Positions 1-9,279 are shown, numbered from the stretch's first letter. The stretch: DNA of 64,000 nt from Lentzea cavernae (GCF_014653695.1 NZ_BNAR01000005.1:558001-622000); one strand, 5' to 3'. Notes: generated by a model not told the origin, from the letters alone. Numbers and translations are program-made.

Positions 1-1604
1 ACGAGCGACCACAACGAGTCGTTGAGCCCGATCCCGCTCATCAACTGGTACAGCGGGATGAACAGCAACGCGCCCGGCATCACGTAGGTGAGCAGGATCG
101 TCACCGTGAAGCTCTCCGAACCCCGGAACCTCAGCCGTGCCAGGGCATAACCGGCCAGCGCCGCGCAGATCAACGCGATCACCGTGGACGCCACCGACAC
201 CAGGATCGTGTTGACGTACCAGGTGCCGAACGCCCTGCCCGTGAACAGGTTCGTGAACTGCTCGGTGGTCCACGGGGTCGGCCACAGGTCGTCGGTGCGC
301 GCGACGATCTGGTTGTCGGACTTGAAAGCCGTGACCGTCATCCAGTACAGCGGCGCGAGCACGAACCCCAGCAGGCCGACGAGCGCGATGCCCGAACCGG
401 TGCCGCCGACCAGGCGTGCGGCCAGCCGGTTGCCGCGCGCGGCGAGCACCGAGACGAGCCGTCCGACCGCGGCCGCGAGCACCACGAACACGCCCAGCAC
501 CAACGCGGCCTTCCACACGATGTGCGGTGAGGCCCAGGCCAGCACGAGAACCGAGGCGATCACGACGACCCACGGCATCGCGGCGCGCTGAGCGGGCGTG
601 AGCCGCCGGCGTCCCAGGTCGCTCGCCGCCGGCAGGTCGTTGCGCCGCATCATCCGCACGAGGATCACGACGAGCACGGCGATGATCGGCAGCATCACGA
701 GCGTGACCGCGGCGCCCGCGCCCAGTTGCAGCTGCTGGATCGCCTTCGAGTAGGCCACCATCACGTACGGCGCGGTGGCGTCCCCCGGCCCGCCCTGGGT
801 CATCAGCCAGATCAGGTCGAAGTTGTTGAACGTCCAGATCGACGACAGCAGCACCGTCACGATCATGACGTGGCGCAGTCCGGGGAGCGTGATGTGCACG
901 AAGCGCTGCCACGGCGACGCGCCGTCCACCATGGCCGCCTCGTAGAGGTGGCTGTCGATCGCCTTGAGCCCGGCGAGGAACGTCACCGTGAAGAACGGGA
1001 TGCCCTTCCAGACGTTGACGAGGATGACCGACGGCATCGCGAGCGCGGGATCGGACAGCCACTCCGCGGGCCACCGGTCGACGAGCCCGATCGCGGCGAG
1101 CGCCGGTCCGATGCCGGAGTCGGTCATCAGGGTGTTGACGCTGCCGAAGATCGGGTCGAACAGCGACCGCCACGTGAACGCCGTGACGACGGTCGGCACC
1201 ACCCACGGCAGCAGGATCAGCCCGGCGACGATCGCCCTGCCGCGGCGCATGTGGTGCAGCATCAGCGCCGCGATGAGCCCGAGGGTCACCTTGAAGATCT
1301 CGGCGTACGCCGTGAAGACGAACGAGTTCAGGACTCCTTTGTGGAACAGGGAGTCGCCGAAGAGTGCGGTGTAGTTGTCCAGCCCGACGAAGACCGTCTC
1401 GGCACCGTGGCGTTCCGTGGTGCTGGTGACGACCGAGTCGACGATCGGGAACAGGATGAGGCCGGCGACCAGCACCAGCGTAGGCCCGACGAACACCGCG
1501 GCGAGGCGCCAGTCGCGTCCGAACATCCGCTGCGACGGGCTGAGCGAGGACGACGCGCGCGGTGCCGGACGGACCGGCGCCGGCCTCGTGCGCAGGTCGG
1601 TCAC
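1..1604 (-). CDS. Fused sugar ABC transporter permease (MalF-like + MalG-like halves), 3' end outside window
   Basis: Integral membrane permease of a carbohydrate importer working with the binding protein encoded just upstream. The minus frame from a GTG at 1604 is open all the way to base 1 (at least 534 codons). The first half carries about six hydrophobic segments and the permease EAA loop (EAAMVDGASPWQRFVHITLP, about residues 215-234). After a basic linker (about residues 315-340) come two extra hydrophobic segments, then a second permease start with the typical MalG-type stretch APLYWMTVTAFKS and further membrane segments. MalF and MalG are normally separate polypeptides of about 300 residues, so this is an in-frame fusion. 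The GTG overlaps the TGA of the binding protein gene (GTGA), implying translational coupling. The second EAA loop would lie outside the window. I checked the frame triplet by triplet and found no stop. Confidence 0.88.
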   Translation of the reverse strand, partial: MTDLRTRPAPVRPAPRASSSLSPSQRMFGRDWRLAAVFVGPTLVLVAGLILFPIVDSVVTSTTERHGAETVFVGLDNYTALFGDSLFHKGVLNSFVFTAYAEIFKVTLGLIAALMLHHMRRGRAIVAGLILLPWVVPTVVTAFTWRSLFDPIFGSVNTLMTDSGIGPALAAIGLVDRWPAEWLSDPALAMPSVILVNVWKGIPFFTVTFLAGLKAIDSHLYEAAMVDGASPWQRFVHITLPGLRHVMIVTVLLSSIWTFNNFDLIWLMTQGGPGDATAPYVMVAYSKAIQQLQLGAGAAVTLVMLPIIAVLVVILVRMMRRNDLPAASDLGRRRLTPAQRAAMPWVVVIASVLVLAWASPHIVWKAALVLGVFVVLAAAVGRLVSVLAARGNRLAARLVGGTGSGIALVGLLGFVLAPLYWMTVTAFKSDNQIVARTDDLWPTPWTTEQFTNLFTGRAFGTWYVNTILVSVASTVIALICAALAGYALARLRFRGSESFTVTILLTYVMPGALLFIPLYQLMSGIGLNDSLWSL

Positions 1605-3025
1605 TGCTTGTAGCCCTGCTGCTCGAAGACCTGGACCATTCGAGTGTGGGCAGCGGCGACGGCGTCGGCGGGTTTGGTGCCCTGGATGACCGACTGCATC
1701 ATGTCGGTCAGCAGGTAGGCGGCGGTGGCGGCCTGCTCGCCGGGGCTAGGCGTCTGGGGGAAGGTGAAGCCGGTCTTCGTCTTCAGCGGGAGCTTCGTGC
1801 GGGTCTGCTCGCGCAGCGCGGGGAAGGCCGGGTCACCGCTGGTGTAGTACGGGTCCGAGTCCCAGACCTTGTCCCACGAGGGGTTCACCAGGCACGGCGC
1901 TCCCTTCGCGACGCCGAGCAGCGCGGTCCCGCTCACCATGTACTTCGCCACCAGCTTGGCGAGGTCGGGGTTCTTCGCGCCCTTGAACACGACGAACGAG
2001 TTGGACTCGCCGAACGCGAGCGGCTGGTCGATCGCCGGACCGGTGGCGCCGTTGAAAGGGTGCGTGTTGTTGTAGACCGGGTTGTTCTTGGTCTTCGAGT
2101 CGGCGTAGACGCTGAACTGGTTGAGCGTGAGCCCCAGGATCTGGGCGAGCCAGTTCTCGTTGTTGCTCGAGTCGGTCCAGCTGCCGATCCCGGGCGGCAA
2201 CATGGGCGTGTACTTGGGGTTCGTGTAGATGTCGCCCATGAACGTGACAGCGGCGACGGTCTCCGGCGAGTTCAGCACCACCTTCGTGCCGGTGTTGTCC
2301 GCGAGCGCGCCGCCGTAGCAGTTGATGACGTTGGCGATGAAGCCGTTGGCGTCGCCGGAGCGGTTCACCGTGAGGCCCCAGCCGAAGCGCTTCTTCGCCG
2401 GGTCGGAGACCTCCAAGGCGTTGTCGCGCAACTCTTCCCACGTGTAGTGCAGTTTGAGCGGGAGGCCCTTCTCCTGGTACCAGTCCTTGCGCAGGTACAT
2501 CGCGGACGCGATGAAGTGGTACGGGATGGCGAACCAGCGCCCGCCGAACACGCAGTAGTTGGTCGCCTCCGTCGCGGGCTCCCCGTAGAGCTTGCGCATC
2601 TCCTCGACCACGTCGGTGACGTCGGTGAGGGCGCCGAGGTTGTGGAGCTGGCCGACGAACCGCCGATCGCTCACGAAGGCGAAGTCGCGGCTGGTGCCGG
2701 CCTTCACCTCGGCGTCCATCTTCGCGACCATGTCCCCGGCGTCACCGGAGACGAGGTCGTTGCGGACCGTCGTGCCGGTGGCCTGCGCGAAGACCTGCAA
2801 CGACTTGTCCAGGGCCTGGTTCGCGGCCTCGGAGTAGAGCTTCTGCGAGAGCATCCCGGCCGACCCGCCGCGCAGCGAGGCCGCCTGGTCCAGTAGTGCC
2901 TGGGGCACTTGGACGTCCACCTGCGGTGGAGCGGGCGTACCGCCTCCGCAGCCTGCGAGACCGAGCACGCCGAGCGCGCTCATCCCGAGGAAGGTCCGCC
3001 TCGATAAGTCTGATTTCGCTTCCAT
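1601..3025 (-). CDS. Extracellular sugar-binding lipoprotein of ABC transporter
   Basis: Solute-binding protein of 474 residues, family 1 type, that would capture a sugar outside the membrane and deliver it to the fused permease. The N-terminus has a twin-arginine motif (SRRTFLG, residues 8-14) followed by a hydrophobic run and a lipobox LAGC (cysteine about residue 26), so it is a predicted Tat-exported lipoprotein. The ATG at 3025 is preceded by a strong GGAGGAG ribosome site. The gene overlaps the permease start by four bases. Substrate cannot be read from sequence; the neighbouring acid-sugar dehydratase and FadR-type regulator suggest a sugar or sugar acid. Confidence 0.9.
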   Translation of the reverse strand: MEAKSDLSRRTFLGMSALGVLGLAGCGGGTPAPPQVDVQVPQALLDQAASLRGGSAGMLSQKLYSEAANQALDKSLQVFAQATGTTVRNDLVSGDAGDMVAKMDAEVKAGTSRDFAFVSDRRFVGQLHNLGALTDVTDVVEEMRKLYGEPATEATNYCVFGGRWFAIPYHFIASAMYLRKDWYQEKGLPLKLHYTWEELRDNALEVSDPAKKRFGWGLTVNRSGDANGFIANVINCYGGALADNTGTKVVLNSPETVAAVTFMGDIYTNPKYTPMLPPGIGSWTDSSNNENWLAQILGLTLNQFSVYADSKTKNNPVYNNTHPFNGATGPAIDQPLAFGESNSFVVFKGAKNPDLAKLVAKYMVSGTALLGVAKGAPCLVNPSWDKVWDSDPYYTSGDPAFPALREQTRTKLPLKTKTGFTFPQTPSPGEQAATAAYLLTDMMQSVIQGTKPADAVAAAHTRMVQVFEQQGYKQ

Positions 3026-3174
3026 GACAACAACTCCTCCCGCGTCCGGCTGAGCGGACGCGTGCCGACGGGGCGACGTTGCAACCGGCGGGACAGCGGG
3101 GCGAGAGCCCCACTGCCGGGTCGTTCATGTGGTGAAGGGGACGAACTGCTTGCACGGCACCATGTCAGCGCCGT

Positions 3175-3900
3175 CTAAGACCGCTTGCTCTGCTTCTCCG
3201 CGAGGAGCGTGGAGTTGTTGGCCAGGTGCTTGCGCATCGCCGCGCGGGCCCGGTCCGGGTCGCGTGCCACGAGCGCCTCGTAGATCTCCGTGTGGTCGGC
3301 GGTGGCCTTGCACAGCGCGGCCGGCGCCTCGTTGGTGATGCGCCGGCTGGCCGTGCCGAGCCAGCGGGCCGAGTACATGATCCGGTCCAGGATGCGGTTC
3401 TCCGCCGCCCGGCAGATCTCCATGTGGAACTCGTGGTCGACCTCGAGGTAGGCGTTGGGATCCCCCTCGAGCGCGGCCATGCGGCCGATCTCGTTCCTCA
3501 GCCGCTCCAGCGTCTCCTCGGTGACGCTGACCGCGGCCATGGCGGCCAGCTCGGGTTCGAGCAGCACGCGCATCTGGTCCAGCTCCTGCAGCAGCTCCCC
3601 GACGAGCTCGGCGGGCAGCCACTCGATCAGCAACGGACTCAGGTAGTCCCATTCCGCGGGTGGGCGCACGACGACGCGGCGGCCCTGCGCCACGTCCACG
3701 ATGTCGAGCGAGGCCAGGACTTTGAGGGTCTCCCGCGCCACCACGCGGGACACCCCGAACTCGCGGGCGATGTCGAGCTCCGACGGCCCCCGGCCGTCTT
3801 CGATCTCACCGCTGACGATGCGCCGGGTCAGGTGTGCTGCCACCTGCACCGGCAGAGTGCGGACCTTGACAACGTCCGGAGACTCTTGTCCCCTTTGCAT
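3175..3900 (-). CDS. GntR/FadR-family transcriptional regulator
   Basis: DNA-binding regulator of 241 residues. The N-terminal winged helix contains LDIAREFGVSRVVARETLKVL (about residues 43-63, given here only as position plus key residues ELDIAREFGVSR). The C-terminal FCD ligand domain keeps the expected metal-binding set: Asp and His in VDHEFH, His in TADHTEIYEAL and His in MRKHLANN. It is divergent from the dehydratase gene and lies upstream of, and parallel to, the transporter genes with a gap of about 150 bases, so it probably controls both in response to a sugar acid. The start at 3900 has no strong ribosome site; a slightly later start cannot be excluded. Confidence 0.9.
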   Translation of the reverse strand: MQRGQESPDVVKVRTLPVQVAAHLTRRIVSGEIEDGRGPSELDIAREFGVSRVVARETLKVLASLDIVDVAQGRRVVVRPPAEWDYLSPLLIEWLPAELVGELLQELDQMRVLLEPELAAMAAVSVTEETLERLRNEIGRMAALEGDPNAYLEVDHEFHMEICRAAENRILDRIMYSARWLGTASRRITNEAPAALCKATADHTEIYEALVARDPDRARAAMRKHLANNSTLLAEKQSKRS

Positions 3901-3921
3901 GTCATCAGCTTATAGGACAAG
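3885..3921. promoter_or_regulatory. Candidate FadR-type operator between regulator and dehydratase
   Basis: Inverted repeat with arms CTTGTCC (3885-3891) and GGACAAG (3915-3921), overlapping the start codon of the regulator and the presumed promoter of the divergent dehydratase. Position suggests autoregulation and control of the dehydratase. This is inferred from symmetry only. Confidence 0.4.
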
Positions 3922-3974
3922 TTGGATGTAGCGACAGTCTCCGTTCACCTGCACCACCCGGCGACGGGAGAGAA

Positions 3975-5132
3975 ATGCGGATCGTGAACGTCACCACGGC
4001 AGTGGTCGCCTACCACGGCGAGGCCACGCTGGTCCGGATCGACACCGACGAGGGTCTCAGCGGTTTCGGCGAGGCCAACCCCGACGCCGGCGCCGCCGGC
4101 GTCGTCGGAATGATCAAGTTCCTCACCCCGCTGCTGATCGGCGAGGACCCCCGCAACGTCGAGCGCTGCTGGGAGAAACTCCGCCGCAGCAAGGTCTTCG
4201 CGGGACCGCAGGGCGGCGTGTTCGTGATCGCCCTGTCCGGCATCGAGCTCGCGCTGTGGGACCTCGCGGGCAAGGCGGCGGGCCAGCCCGTGTACCGGAT
4301 GCTCGGCGGCAAGTTCCGCGACCGCATCCGCCTCTACGCCGACTGCGGCGACGGCGACGACCCGGCGGGCTCGGTCTCCGGGTGCGTCGACCGGGCCCAC
4401 CGGATGGTCGCCGAGGGCTTCACCGCGATCAAGTTCGACATCGACGACCTGCACCACCCCGGCAAGTTCGACGACTTCAACCACACGATCAACGCCGCCG
4501 AGCTGCGGTCGATGGTCCAACGCGTGGCCGCCGTCCGCGAGGCGATCGGACCGGACGTCGACCTGGCCATCGACCTGCACGCCCGCTACGACGTGCCGAG
4601 CGCGTGCCGCATCTCCTGGGAGCTCGAACCGTTCGACCTGATGTGGCTCGAGGAACCGCTGCCGGCGGAGAACGTCGACGCGCTGGTGCGGGTGCGGGAG
4701 CAGACCCGCACCCCGATCTGCGCGGGCGAGAACCTCTACCTGCGCTGGGGTTTCCGCGAGCTGCTCGAACGCGGCGCCGTGGACGTGATCGAGCCGGACG
4801 TGCCGAAGTGCGGCGGGCTGGCGGAGGCCAAGAAGATCGCCAACCTCGCGGAGCTGCACTACATCCCGTTCGCGCCGCACCTGGTGTCGACGCCGCTGGG
4901 CACGATGGCCACGTCGCACCAGTGCGGGGCCATTCCCAACTTCTTCGTGCAGGAGTGGCACGCGCTGGAGGAACGCGAGGTGTGGGACAGCTACGTCCGC
5001 GCTCCCGACGGGAGCGGTTCGATCGTCAAGGACGGGTACATCACGTTGCCCGACACGCCGGGGATCGGTGTGGAGCTCGACATGGACGGGGTGCGGAAAC
5101 ACGCCGTCGCGGGGTACGGGGTGTTCGAGTAG
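3975..5132 (+). CDS. Enolase-superfamily acid-sugar dehydratase (mandelate racemase / galactonate dehydratase-like)
   Basis: Protein of 385 residues with the N-terminal capping domain and C-terminal barrel of the mandelate racemase subgroup. Predicted to dehydrate a sugar acid to a 2-keto-3-deoxy acid. Visible metal-ligand motifs are Asp in IDLHARYD (about residue 199, with the D-x-H arrangement of galactonate or mannonate dehydratases), Glu in WLEEPL and Glu in CAGEN. A His in PFAPHLVSTPLG fits the catalytic base. Ribosome site GGGAGAG precedes the ATG. The gene is divergent from the FadR-type regulator and ends three bases before the convergent phosphatase gene. Exact substrate is not determinable by eye. 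Confidence 0.88.
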   Translation: MRIVNVTTAVVAYHGEATLVRIDTDEGLSGFGEANPDAGAAGVVGMIKFLTPLLIGEDPRNVERCWEKLRRSKVFAGPQGGVFVIALSGIELALWDLAGKAAGQPVYRMLGGKFRDRIRLYADCGDGDDPAGSVSGCVDRAHRMVAEGFTAIKFDIDDLHHPGKFDDFNHTINAAELRSMVQRVAAVREAIGPDVDLAIDLHARYDVPSACRISWELEPFDLMWLEEPLPAENVDALVRVREQTRTPICAGENLYLRWGFRELLERGAVDVIEPDVPKCGGLAEAKKIANLAELHYIPFAPHLVSTPLGTMATSHQCGAIPNFFVQEWHALEEREVWDSYVRAPDGSGSIVKDGYITLPDTPGIGVELDMDGVRKHAVAGYGVFE

Positions 5133-5135
5133 GGC

Positions 5136-6332
5136 TCACCCGAAGCGGACACCGAGCAGGAGCGTGTCGTCGGTGTACCGGACGATCTCCAGCATGTCCT
5201 CGACGATGGCGGGAAGCGCCGACCCGAAGGGCTTCTCGCCGTGGACCCGGACGGTGCTGATGAGCCGGAGCTCCCCTTCGTCCACGTCGCCGCGGCTCTC
5301 GACCAGGCCGTCGGTGTAGAGCAGCAGCTGGTCCCCCGGGCGCAGCACGCTGTGGTGGATGCCGATGCTGCCGGGGTTGGGAAACCCGACCCCGCGGCCC
5401 TTGGCGGGCAGGTACTCCGGTTCGCCGGCGGCGGGGACCAGCAGTGCGGGCGGGTGGCCGCCGCCGGCGAGGCGCAGCTCGCCGGTCCGGGGGTTCAGGC
5501 GGGCGATCAGGACGGTGGCCATGAGGCCCTCGCTGATCTCGCCTGCCCGGCGCACGAGGTGCTCGAACGGGTGGCCGTCGAGGGTGAGGGTGCGGATGGT
5601 GTGGGTGACGTGCAGGGCGTTGCGGGTGCAGGTGACGCCGTGGCCGATGGCGTCGACGACGGTGATCTGCAGGGTGCCGTCCTGCAGGACGAGCCAGTCG
5701 TAGAGGTCGCCGCCGGTGGGGGCGTCCTGGTCGGCGGGCTGGTAGTGGACTCCCAGTTCGACGCCGTCGACCGTGGGAGCCGGTGGGCGCAGGGCGTCCT
5801 CCAGCTCCTGGAAGATCACGGCGTGTGCGCGGCGGAGTTGTTCGTCCCGTTCTTCGAGTTCGACGTACATGGCCACGACGCCGCTGTTGGTCTCGGACAG
5901 CTCGTGCTTGAGCTGCAGGTGTTCGCGTTCCAGGGCGTCCACGCGGGCCAGGGAGGCGCGCAGTTCTCGTTCGGTGGCCGTCTCGTCGTCGGTCGGGCGG
6001 GCCGGTCGCGGCGCCTGGGCGGGGATGCGCCACACGGCCTCCGGGGCGTCCGAGGCGTCCGGGAGCAGGGGGAGGTTGAGGCGCGTCCGGTCGAGGGGCG
6101 CGCGCAGGGGCATGGTCACGACCAGCGTGCCATCCTGCTCGGTCGTGAAGCCGCCGCGGACGGCCGGGGGGTCGGTGGCGAGGTGCTCGCGGACCAGCGT
6201 GGTCGCGCTCAGCACCAGCCTGGCCCGGAGTTCGACGGGCACGTCGTGGGCGTCGCACAGCGATCTGATCTGTGCTTTCAGCGCGAGGACGTCGCCGGCC
6301 GCGGCCGGGGTGACGTGGCGGTCAGCCGTCAT
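5136..6332 (-). CDS. SpoIIE/RsbU-type PP2C serine phosphatase
   Basis: Cytoplasmic protein of 398 residues. Residues 1-110 look like a sensor or degenerate ATPase-like region. Residues 120-185 are strongly charged and heptad-like (a probable coiled coil containing LEREHLQLKHELSE), the usual transmitter in RsbU-type proteins. The C-terminal PP2C-SpoIIE domain keeps the metal-binding motifs GGDLYDW, VVDAIGHG, YTDGLVE and YTDDTLLLGV. Members of this family dephosphorylate anti-anti-sigma factors. An RsbT-like ATPase gene lies 82 bases upstream on the same strand, so the pair likely forms a partner-switching module. Confidence 0.9.
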   Translation of the reverse strand: MTADRHVTPAAAGDVLALKAQIRSLCDAHDVPVELRARLVLSATTLVREHLATDPPAVRGGFTTEQDGTLVVTMPLRAPLDRTRLNLPLLPDASDAPEAVWRIPAQAPRPARPTDDETATERELRASLARVDALEREHLQLKHELSETNSGVVAMYVELEERDEQLRRAHAVIFQELEDALRPPAPTVDGVELGVHYQPADQDAPTGGDLYDWLVLQDGTLQITVVDAIGHGVTCTRNALHVTHTIRTLTLDGHPFEHLVRRAGEISEGLMATVLIARLNPRTGELRLAGGGHPPALLVPAAGEPEYLPAKGRGVGFPNPGSIGIHHSVLRPGDQLLLYTDGLVESRGDVDEGELRLISTVRVHGEKPFGSALPAIVEDMLEIVRYTDDTLLLGVRFG

Positions 6333-6414
6333 GCCGTTGATCTCCGATTAGGGCTCAGGTCGTCGACGTGCGAGCGCGGGGTGGGCACAGCCTGCCTGGA
6401 CGTGGGTTCCGCGA

Positions 6415-6855
6415 TCACGGCGCCCACCTCACCACGGTGACCGTGGTGCCCCTGCCCACGGCGGTGTCGATGCGGAACTCGTCGACGAGCCGGCGGGCCC
6501 CGCCGAGGCCGTGTCCCGGCCCCGCGCCCGTGCTGAACCCGTCCACCAGTGCCGCCTCGACGTCGAAGATCCCAGGCCCGTGGTCGCTGACGTCCAGCCG
6601 CAGTCCGCGGCGTCCGCTCGGCGCGACGATCGGGGTGATGCCCATGGTGCCGCCACCGCCGTAGACGTAGGCGTTGCGGACGAGCTCGCTCGCCGCGGTC
6701 ACCACTTTCGTCTGCCCGACGAGGTCGAACCCCGCCTCGACGGCCGCCGCGCGCACCGCCTGCCGCGCGGCGAGCAGGTCTGATCCCGACCTGATCTGCC
6801 GGGTCCGCAGGACATCGCGCGGTGACGTTCGAACTGGTGCGTCACCGGGCCGCAT
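6415..6855 (-). CDS. RsbT-like anti-sigma regulatory serine kinase (HATPase_c)
   Basis: Small GHKL ATPase of 146 residues. The N box is ASELVRNAYVYGGGG, the G1 box DHGPGI and the G2 box GPGHGLGGARRLVDEF, the typical RsbT layout. Such proteins phosphorylate or sequester an anti-sigma-antagonist and are opposed by SpoIIE phosphatases, here encoded directly downstream. No matching RsbS or RsbR gene is next to it, so partners must be elsewhere. The ATG at 6855 is the only good start candidate; no clear ribosome site is seen. Confidence 0.88.
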   Translation of the reverse strand: MRPGDAPVRTSPRDVLRTRQIRSGSDLLAARQAVRAAAVEAGFDLVGQTKVVTAASELVRNAYVYGGGGTMGITPIVAPSGRRGLRLDVSDHGPGIFDVEAALVDGFSTGAGPGHGLGGARRLVDEFRIDTAVGRGTTVTVVRWAP

Positions 6856-7082
6856 GCGGCCAGTTCCGGCGCGAGATCGGTGCGTGCACCGATCCGGGCG
6901 CGGTCACAGTTCACTCGGCGAGGACCACGGCCACGCCGGAGAGTTGCTCACAGCAGCCTCCCATTGTCGCCGTGTCAGCGATCACGACAAGATGCCCTCG
7001 TCACTAAACTATTGTCGCACGGCAAACGTTAGCAGACGCGGAGCGGAAGAGGCGGGAGGTGATGAGGATGAGAGCCGGGAGG

Positions 7083-7613
7083 TCAGGCGGACTGCGTTCC
7101 GGGTTCCTCTTCCCCGTCGTCGAGCCGGTGCAGGACCGCGGCCCCGTCGCGCAACTGCCTCAGGCCCGTGGCCAGCGAGGAGCGGGCGGACGGCGGCAGG
7201 GCGTCCACGGCGACGCGGAGGTGCTCCCGGCGCCGTTCGCGCAGGTCGTGCAGGTAGGCGCGGCCGCGGTCGCTCAACGACAGCTCGACCTCGCGCCGGC
7301 TCGTGGAGCTCACGTCGCGGTCCAGGAACCCGACGGCCTGCAGCCGGTCGCACAGGCGGCTGACCGACGACGGGGCCGCGTCCAGCGCCTCACCGAGGGT
7401 GCGCAGGTTGGCACCCTCCGAGTTCTCGAGCACGAACATCACGCGCAGCTGCGACACCGACAGCGGGGCGGGCGAGACGTCCTTGCTCCGCTCCCACATC
7501 ACCTCGACCTGCTCCACGACCTGGGTGAGAACCTGGAGCACGTCGTCGACTGTGGCGTGTGGCCGAATCCGGTTCACATGTCCCACTGTCGCACTTCCAG
7601 GATTCCGTGTCAT
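7083..7613 (-). CDS. MarR-family transcriptional regulator
   Basis: Winged-helix regulator, 176 residues from the ATG at 7613. The recognition region LRTLGEALDAAPSSVSRLCD and the wing with RDVSSTSRREVELSLSDRGR are typical of MarR proteins. The open frame extends further upstream to 7730, but that would overlap the divergent GAF-SpoIIE gene; 7613 or a GTG at 7577 is more plausible. It shares a short intergenic region (7614-7669) with the phosphatase gene and probably regulates it. Confidence 0.82.
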   Translation of the reverse strand: MTRNPGSATVGHVNRIRPHATVDDVLQVLTQVVEQVEVMWERSKDVSPAPLSVSQLRVMFVLENSEGANLRTLGEALDAAPSSVSRLCDRLQAVGFLDRDVSSTSRREVELSLSDRGRAYLHDLRERRREHLRVAVDALPPSARSSLATGLRQLRDGAAVLHRLDDGEEEPGTQSA

Positions 7614-7669
7614 GTCCGGCCACGTCCGCGATGCATGCTCGGCAGGTACCGACAGAAGGCAGGCGCCTC

Positions 7670-8866
7670 GTGGCCGCACCAGCAGTGAACAGATATCTCG
7701 TCGTCGAGGAGGCCTTGCGGGCCGGAGCACCTCACGACCTGCTCAACATCGCACGCAGACAGCTGAGACAGCTGTACAAGGCCAACACGGTGGACCTGCT
7801 GCTGGCCGACTACGCGCTGACCATGCTGCAGCAGGTCTCGGAACTGCCCTACACCCGGCAGCCGATCCCGGTGAACGGCAGCACCGCTGGTCAGGCCTTC
7901 GGCGCACAGCACGAGTTCGTCGAACGCCATGCCGACGCCACGGCGACGGCGTACCTGCCCGTCACCGTGCGCGGCGACCGGCTCGGCGTGCTCACGGTCA
8001 CCCTGCCGGAGGCACCCGGCAAGGACGACCTGGCAGAACTGGTCAAGGTCGCGCAGGCCCTCGGTCACGAGATCGTCGTCGCGGAACGCGACACCGACCT
8101 GTACCTGCAGGCCAGGCGGGCGGCGCGGCTGACCCTGGCGGCGGAGATGCAGTGGCAGCTGCTGCCCGGCAGGTCCTGCAAGCGCTCCGAGTACGACCTG
8201 GGCGCCCAGCTGGAACCCGCCTACGCCATCTACGGCGACAACTTCGACTGGTCGACCTCCGCCGACCACCTCACGCTCACCGTCACCAACGGCATGGGCG
8301 AGGGCATCAACGCCGCGCTGCTGACCAACCTCGCGATCAACGCGCTGCGCAACGCCCGCCGCGCCGGCATCCCGCTCGCCGACCAGGCCGCGCTGGCCGA
8401 CCAGGCGGTCTACGGCCAGCACGCCGGAAAGCTGCACCTGGCGGTCCTCCTGCTGCGGTTCGAGCTCAGGACCGGGCGTGTCGAGGTCATCGACGCCGGG
8501 TCGCCCCGCATGTGGCGCCAGCGCGGCAACACCATCGAGACCATCTCGTTCGAGGACCAGCTGCCCCTCGGCATGTTCGAGGACACGCAGTACACCAGCG
8601 AGGCCTTCCAGGTCCGGCCGGGCGACCGGCTGATCTTCGTCAGCGACGGCGTGTACGACGTGGCCTCCCCCGCCGGCGAACGCTACGGCGAACGCGCGCT
8701 GGCCCGCGCGATCAACCTGACCCGGCTGCTGCCCGCCGCGCAGGTCCCCCGGGAGATCCTCCAGCAGCTCACCGGGCACCGCACCACCACGACCGTCACG
8801 GACGACGCGATGGTCCTGTGCCTGGACTGGCACGGAGGACCGTCGCCCGTGGTGGCGTCCACGTGA
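7670..8866 (+). CDS. GAF-like sensor plus SpoIIE-type phosphatase, with altered metal motif
   Basis: Protein of 398 residues from a GTG at 7670, preceded by an AAGG-type ribosome site. Residues about 1-150 form a GAF-like sensory domain; residues about 165-390 form a SpoIIE/PP2C domain. Unlike its neighbour at 5136-6332, the usual D-x-x-G-H-G metal loop reads NGMGEG, with Asp replaced by Asn and His by Glu. VSDGVYD and VTDDAMVLCL are retained. It may be a weak or regulatory phosphatase. It is divergent from the MarR gene. Confidence 0.85.
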   Translation: MAAPAVNRYLVVEEALRAGAPHDLLNIARRQLRQLYKANTVDLLLADYALTMLQQVSELPYTRQPIPVNGSTAGQAFGAQHEFVERHADATATAYLPVTVRGDRLGVLTVTLPEAPGKDDLAELVKVAQALGHEIVVAERDTDLYLQARRAARLTLAAEMQWQLLPGRSCKRSEYDLGAQLEPAYAIYGDNFDWSTSADHLTLTVTNGMGEGINAALLTNLAINALRNARRAGIPLADQAALADQAVYGQHAGKLHLAVLLLRFELRTGRVEVIDAGSPRMWRQRGNTIETISFEDQLPLGMFEDTQYTSEAFQVRPGDRLIFVSDGVYDVASPAGERYGERALARAINLTRLLPAAQVPREILQQLTGHRTTTTVTDDAMVLCLDWHGGPSPVVAST

Positions 8867-8928
8867 CCGCGACCTGCGCGAACTCCTCCTGCCAGGCCTG
8901 ACGTCCCGGCCGGTGCGATCCTGGTGCG

Positions 8929-9231
8929 GTGGAGCCGGAACGCACGCCCGACGGGCACTTCGTGATCATCAACGGGCGGCGGTGGCGGGCCACCGACCCC
9001 GAGATCCCGCCCGAACCGGCGGCACGGCTGCGCAGCCTGCTGATGGCGGCTCGCCGGGGTGTCGGCGCCGCCCTCCGCGCCCAGGACGCCGAGGCGGAGC
9101 GTGCCGCCCGCGCACGGGTCCACCTCGCGAAGACCGCCCTCGGCGAGCGCGGCACCCCGTGGTGGGAGCAGACGGCGGGCGAACGGCGGCAGCGCTGGCA
9201 GGACGGTCTGGAGGAGCTCGAAGCCGAGTAA
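8929..9231 (+). CDS. Conserved small actinobacterial protein of unknown function
   Basis: Hypothetical protein of 100 residues from a GTG at 8929. It begins with a patch GHFVIINGRRWRATDP, followed by an Arg/Ala/Glu-rich helical region and a GTPWWE motif. Proteins with this arrangement are familiar in actinobacterial genomes but have no assigned role. It sits between the phosphatase and a DinB-like gene with short gaps; no ribosome site is obvious. Confidence 0.65.
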   Translation: MEPERTPDGHFVIINGRRWRATDPEIPPEPAARLRSLLMAARRGVGAALRAQDAEAERAARARVHLAKTALGERGTPWWEQTAGERRQRWQDGLEELEAE

Positions 9232-9279
9232 ATCCCATATCTCGTACGTGAACCGGTCGGCGATGGCAGGATGCGGCGC

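Noticed and set aside
7614-7730. N-terminal extension of the MarR regulator
   Set aside because: It would overlap the divergent phosphatase gene and has no MarR-like content; a downstream start is more plausible.
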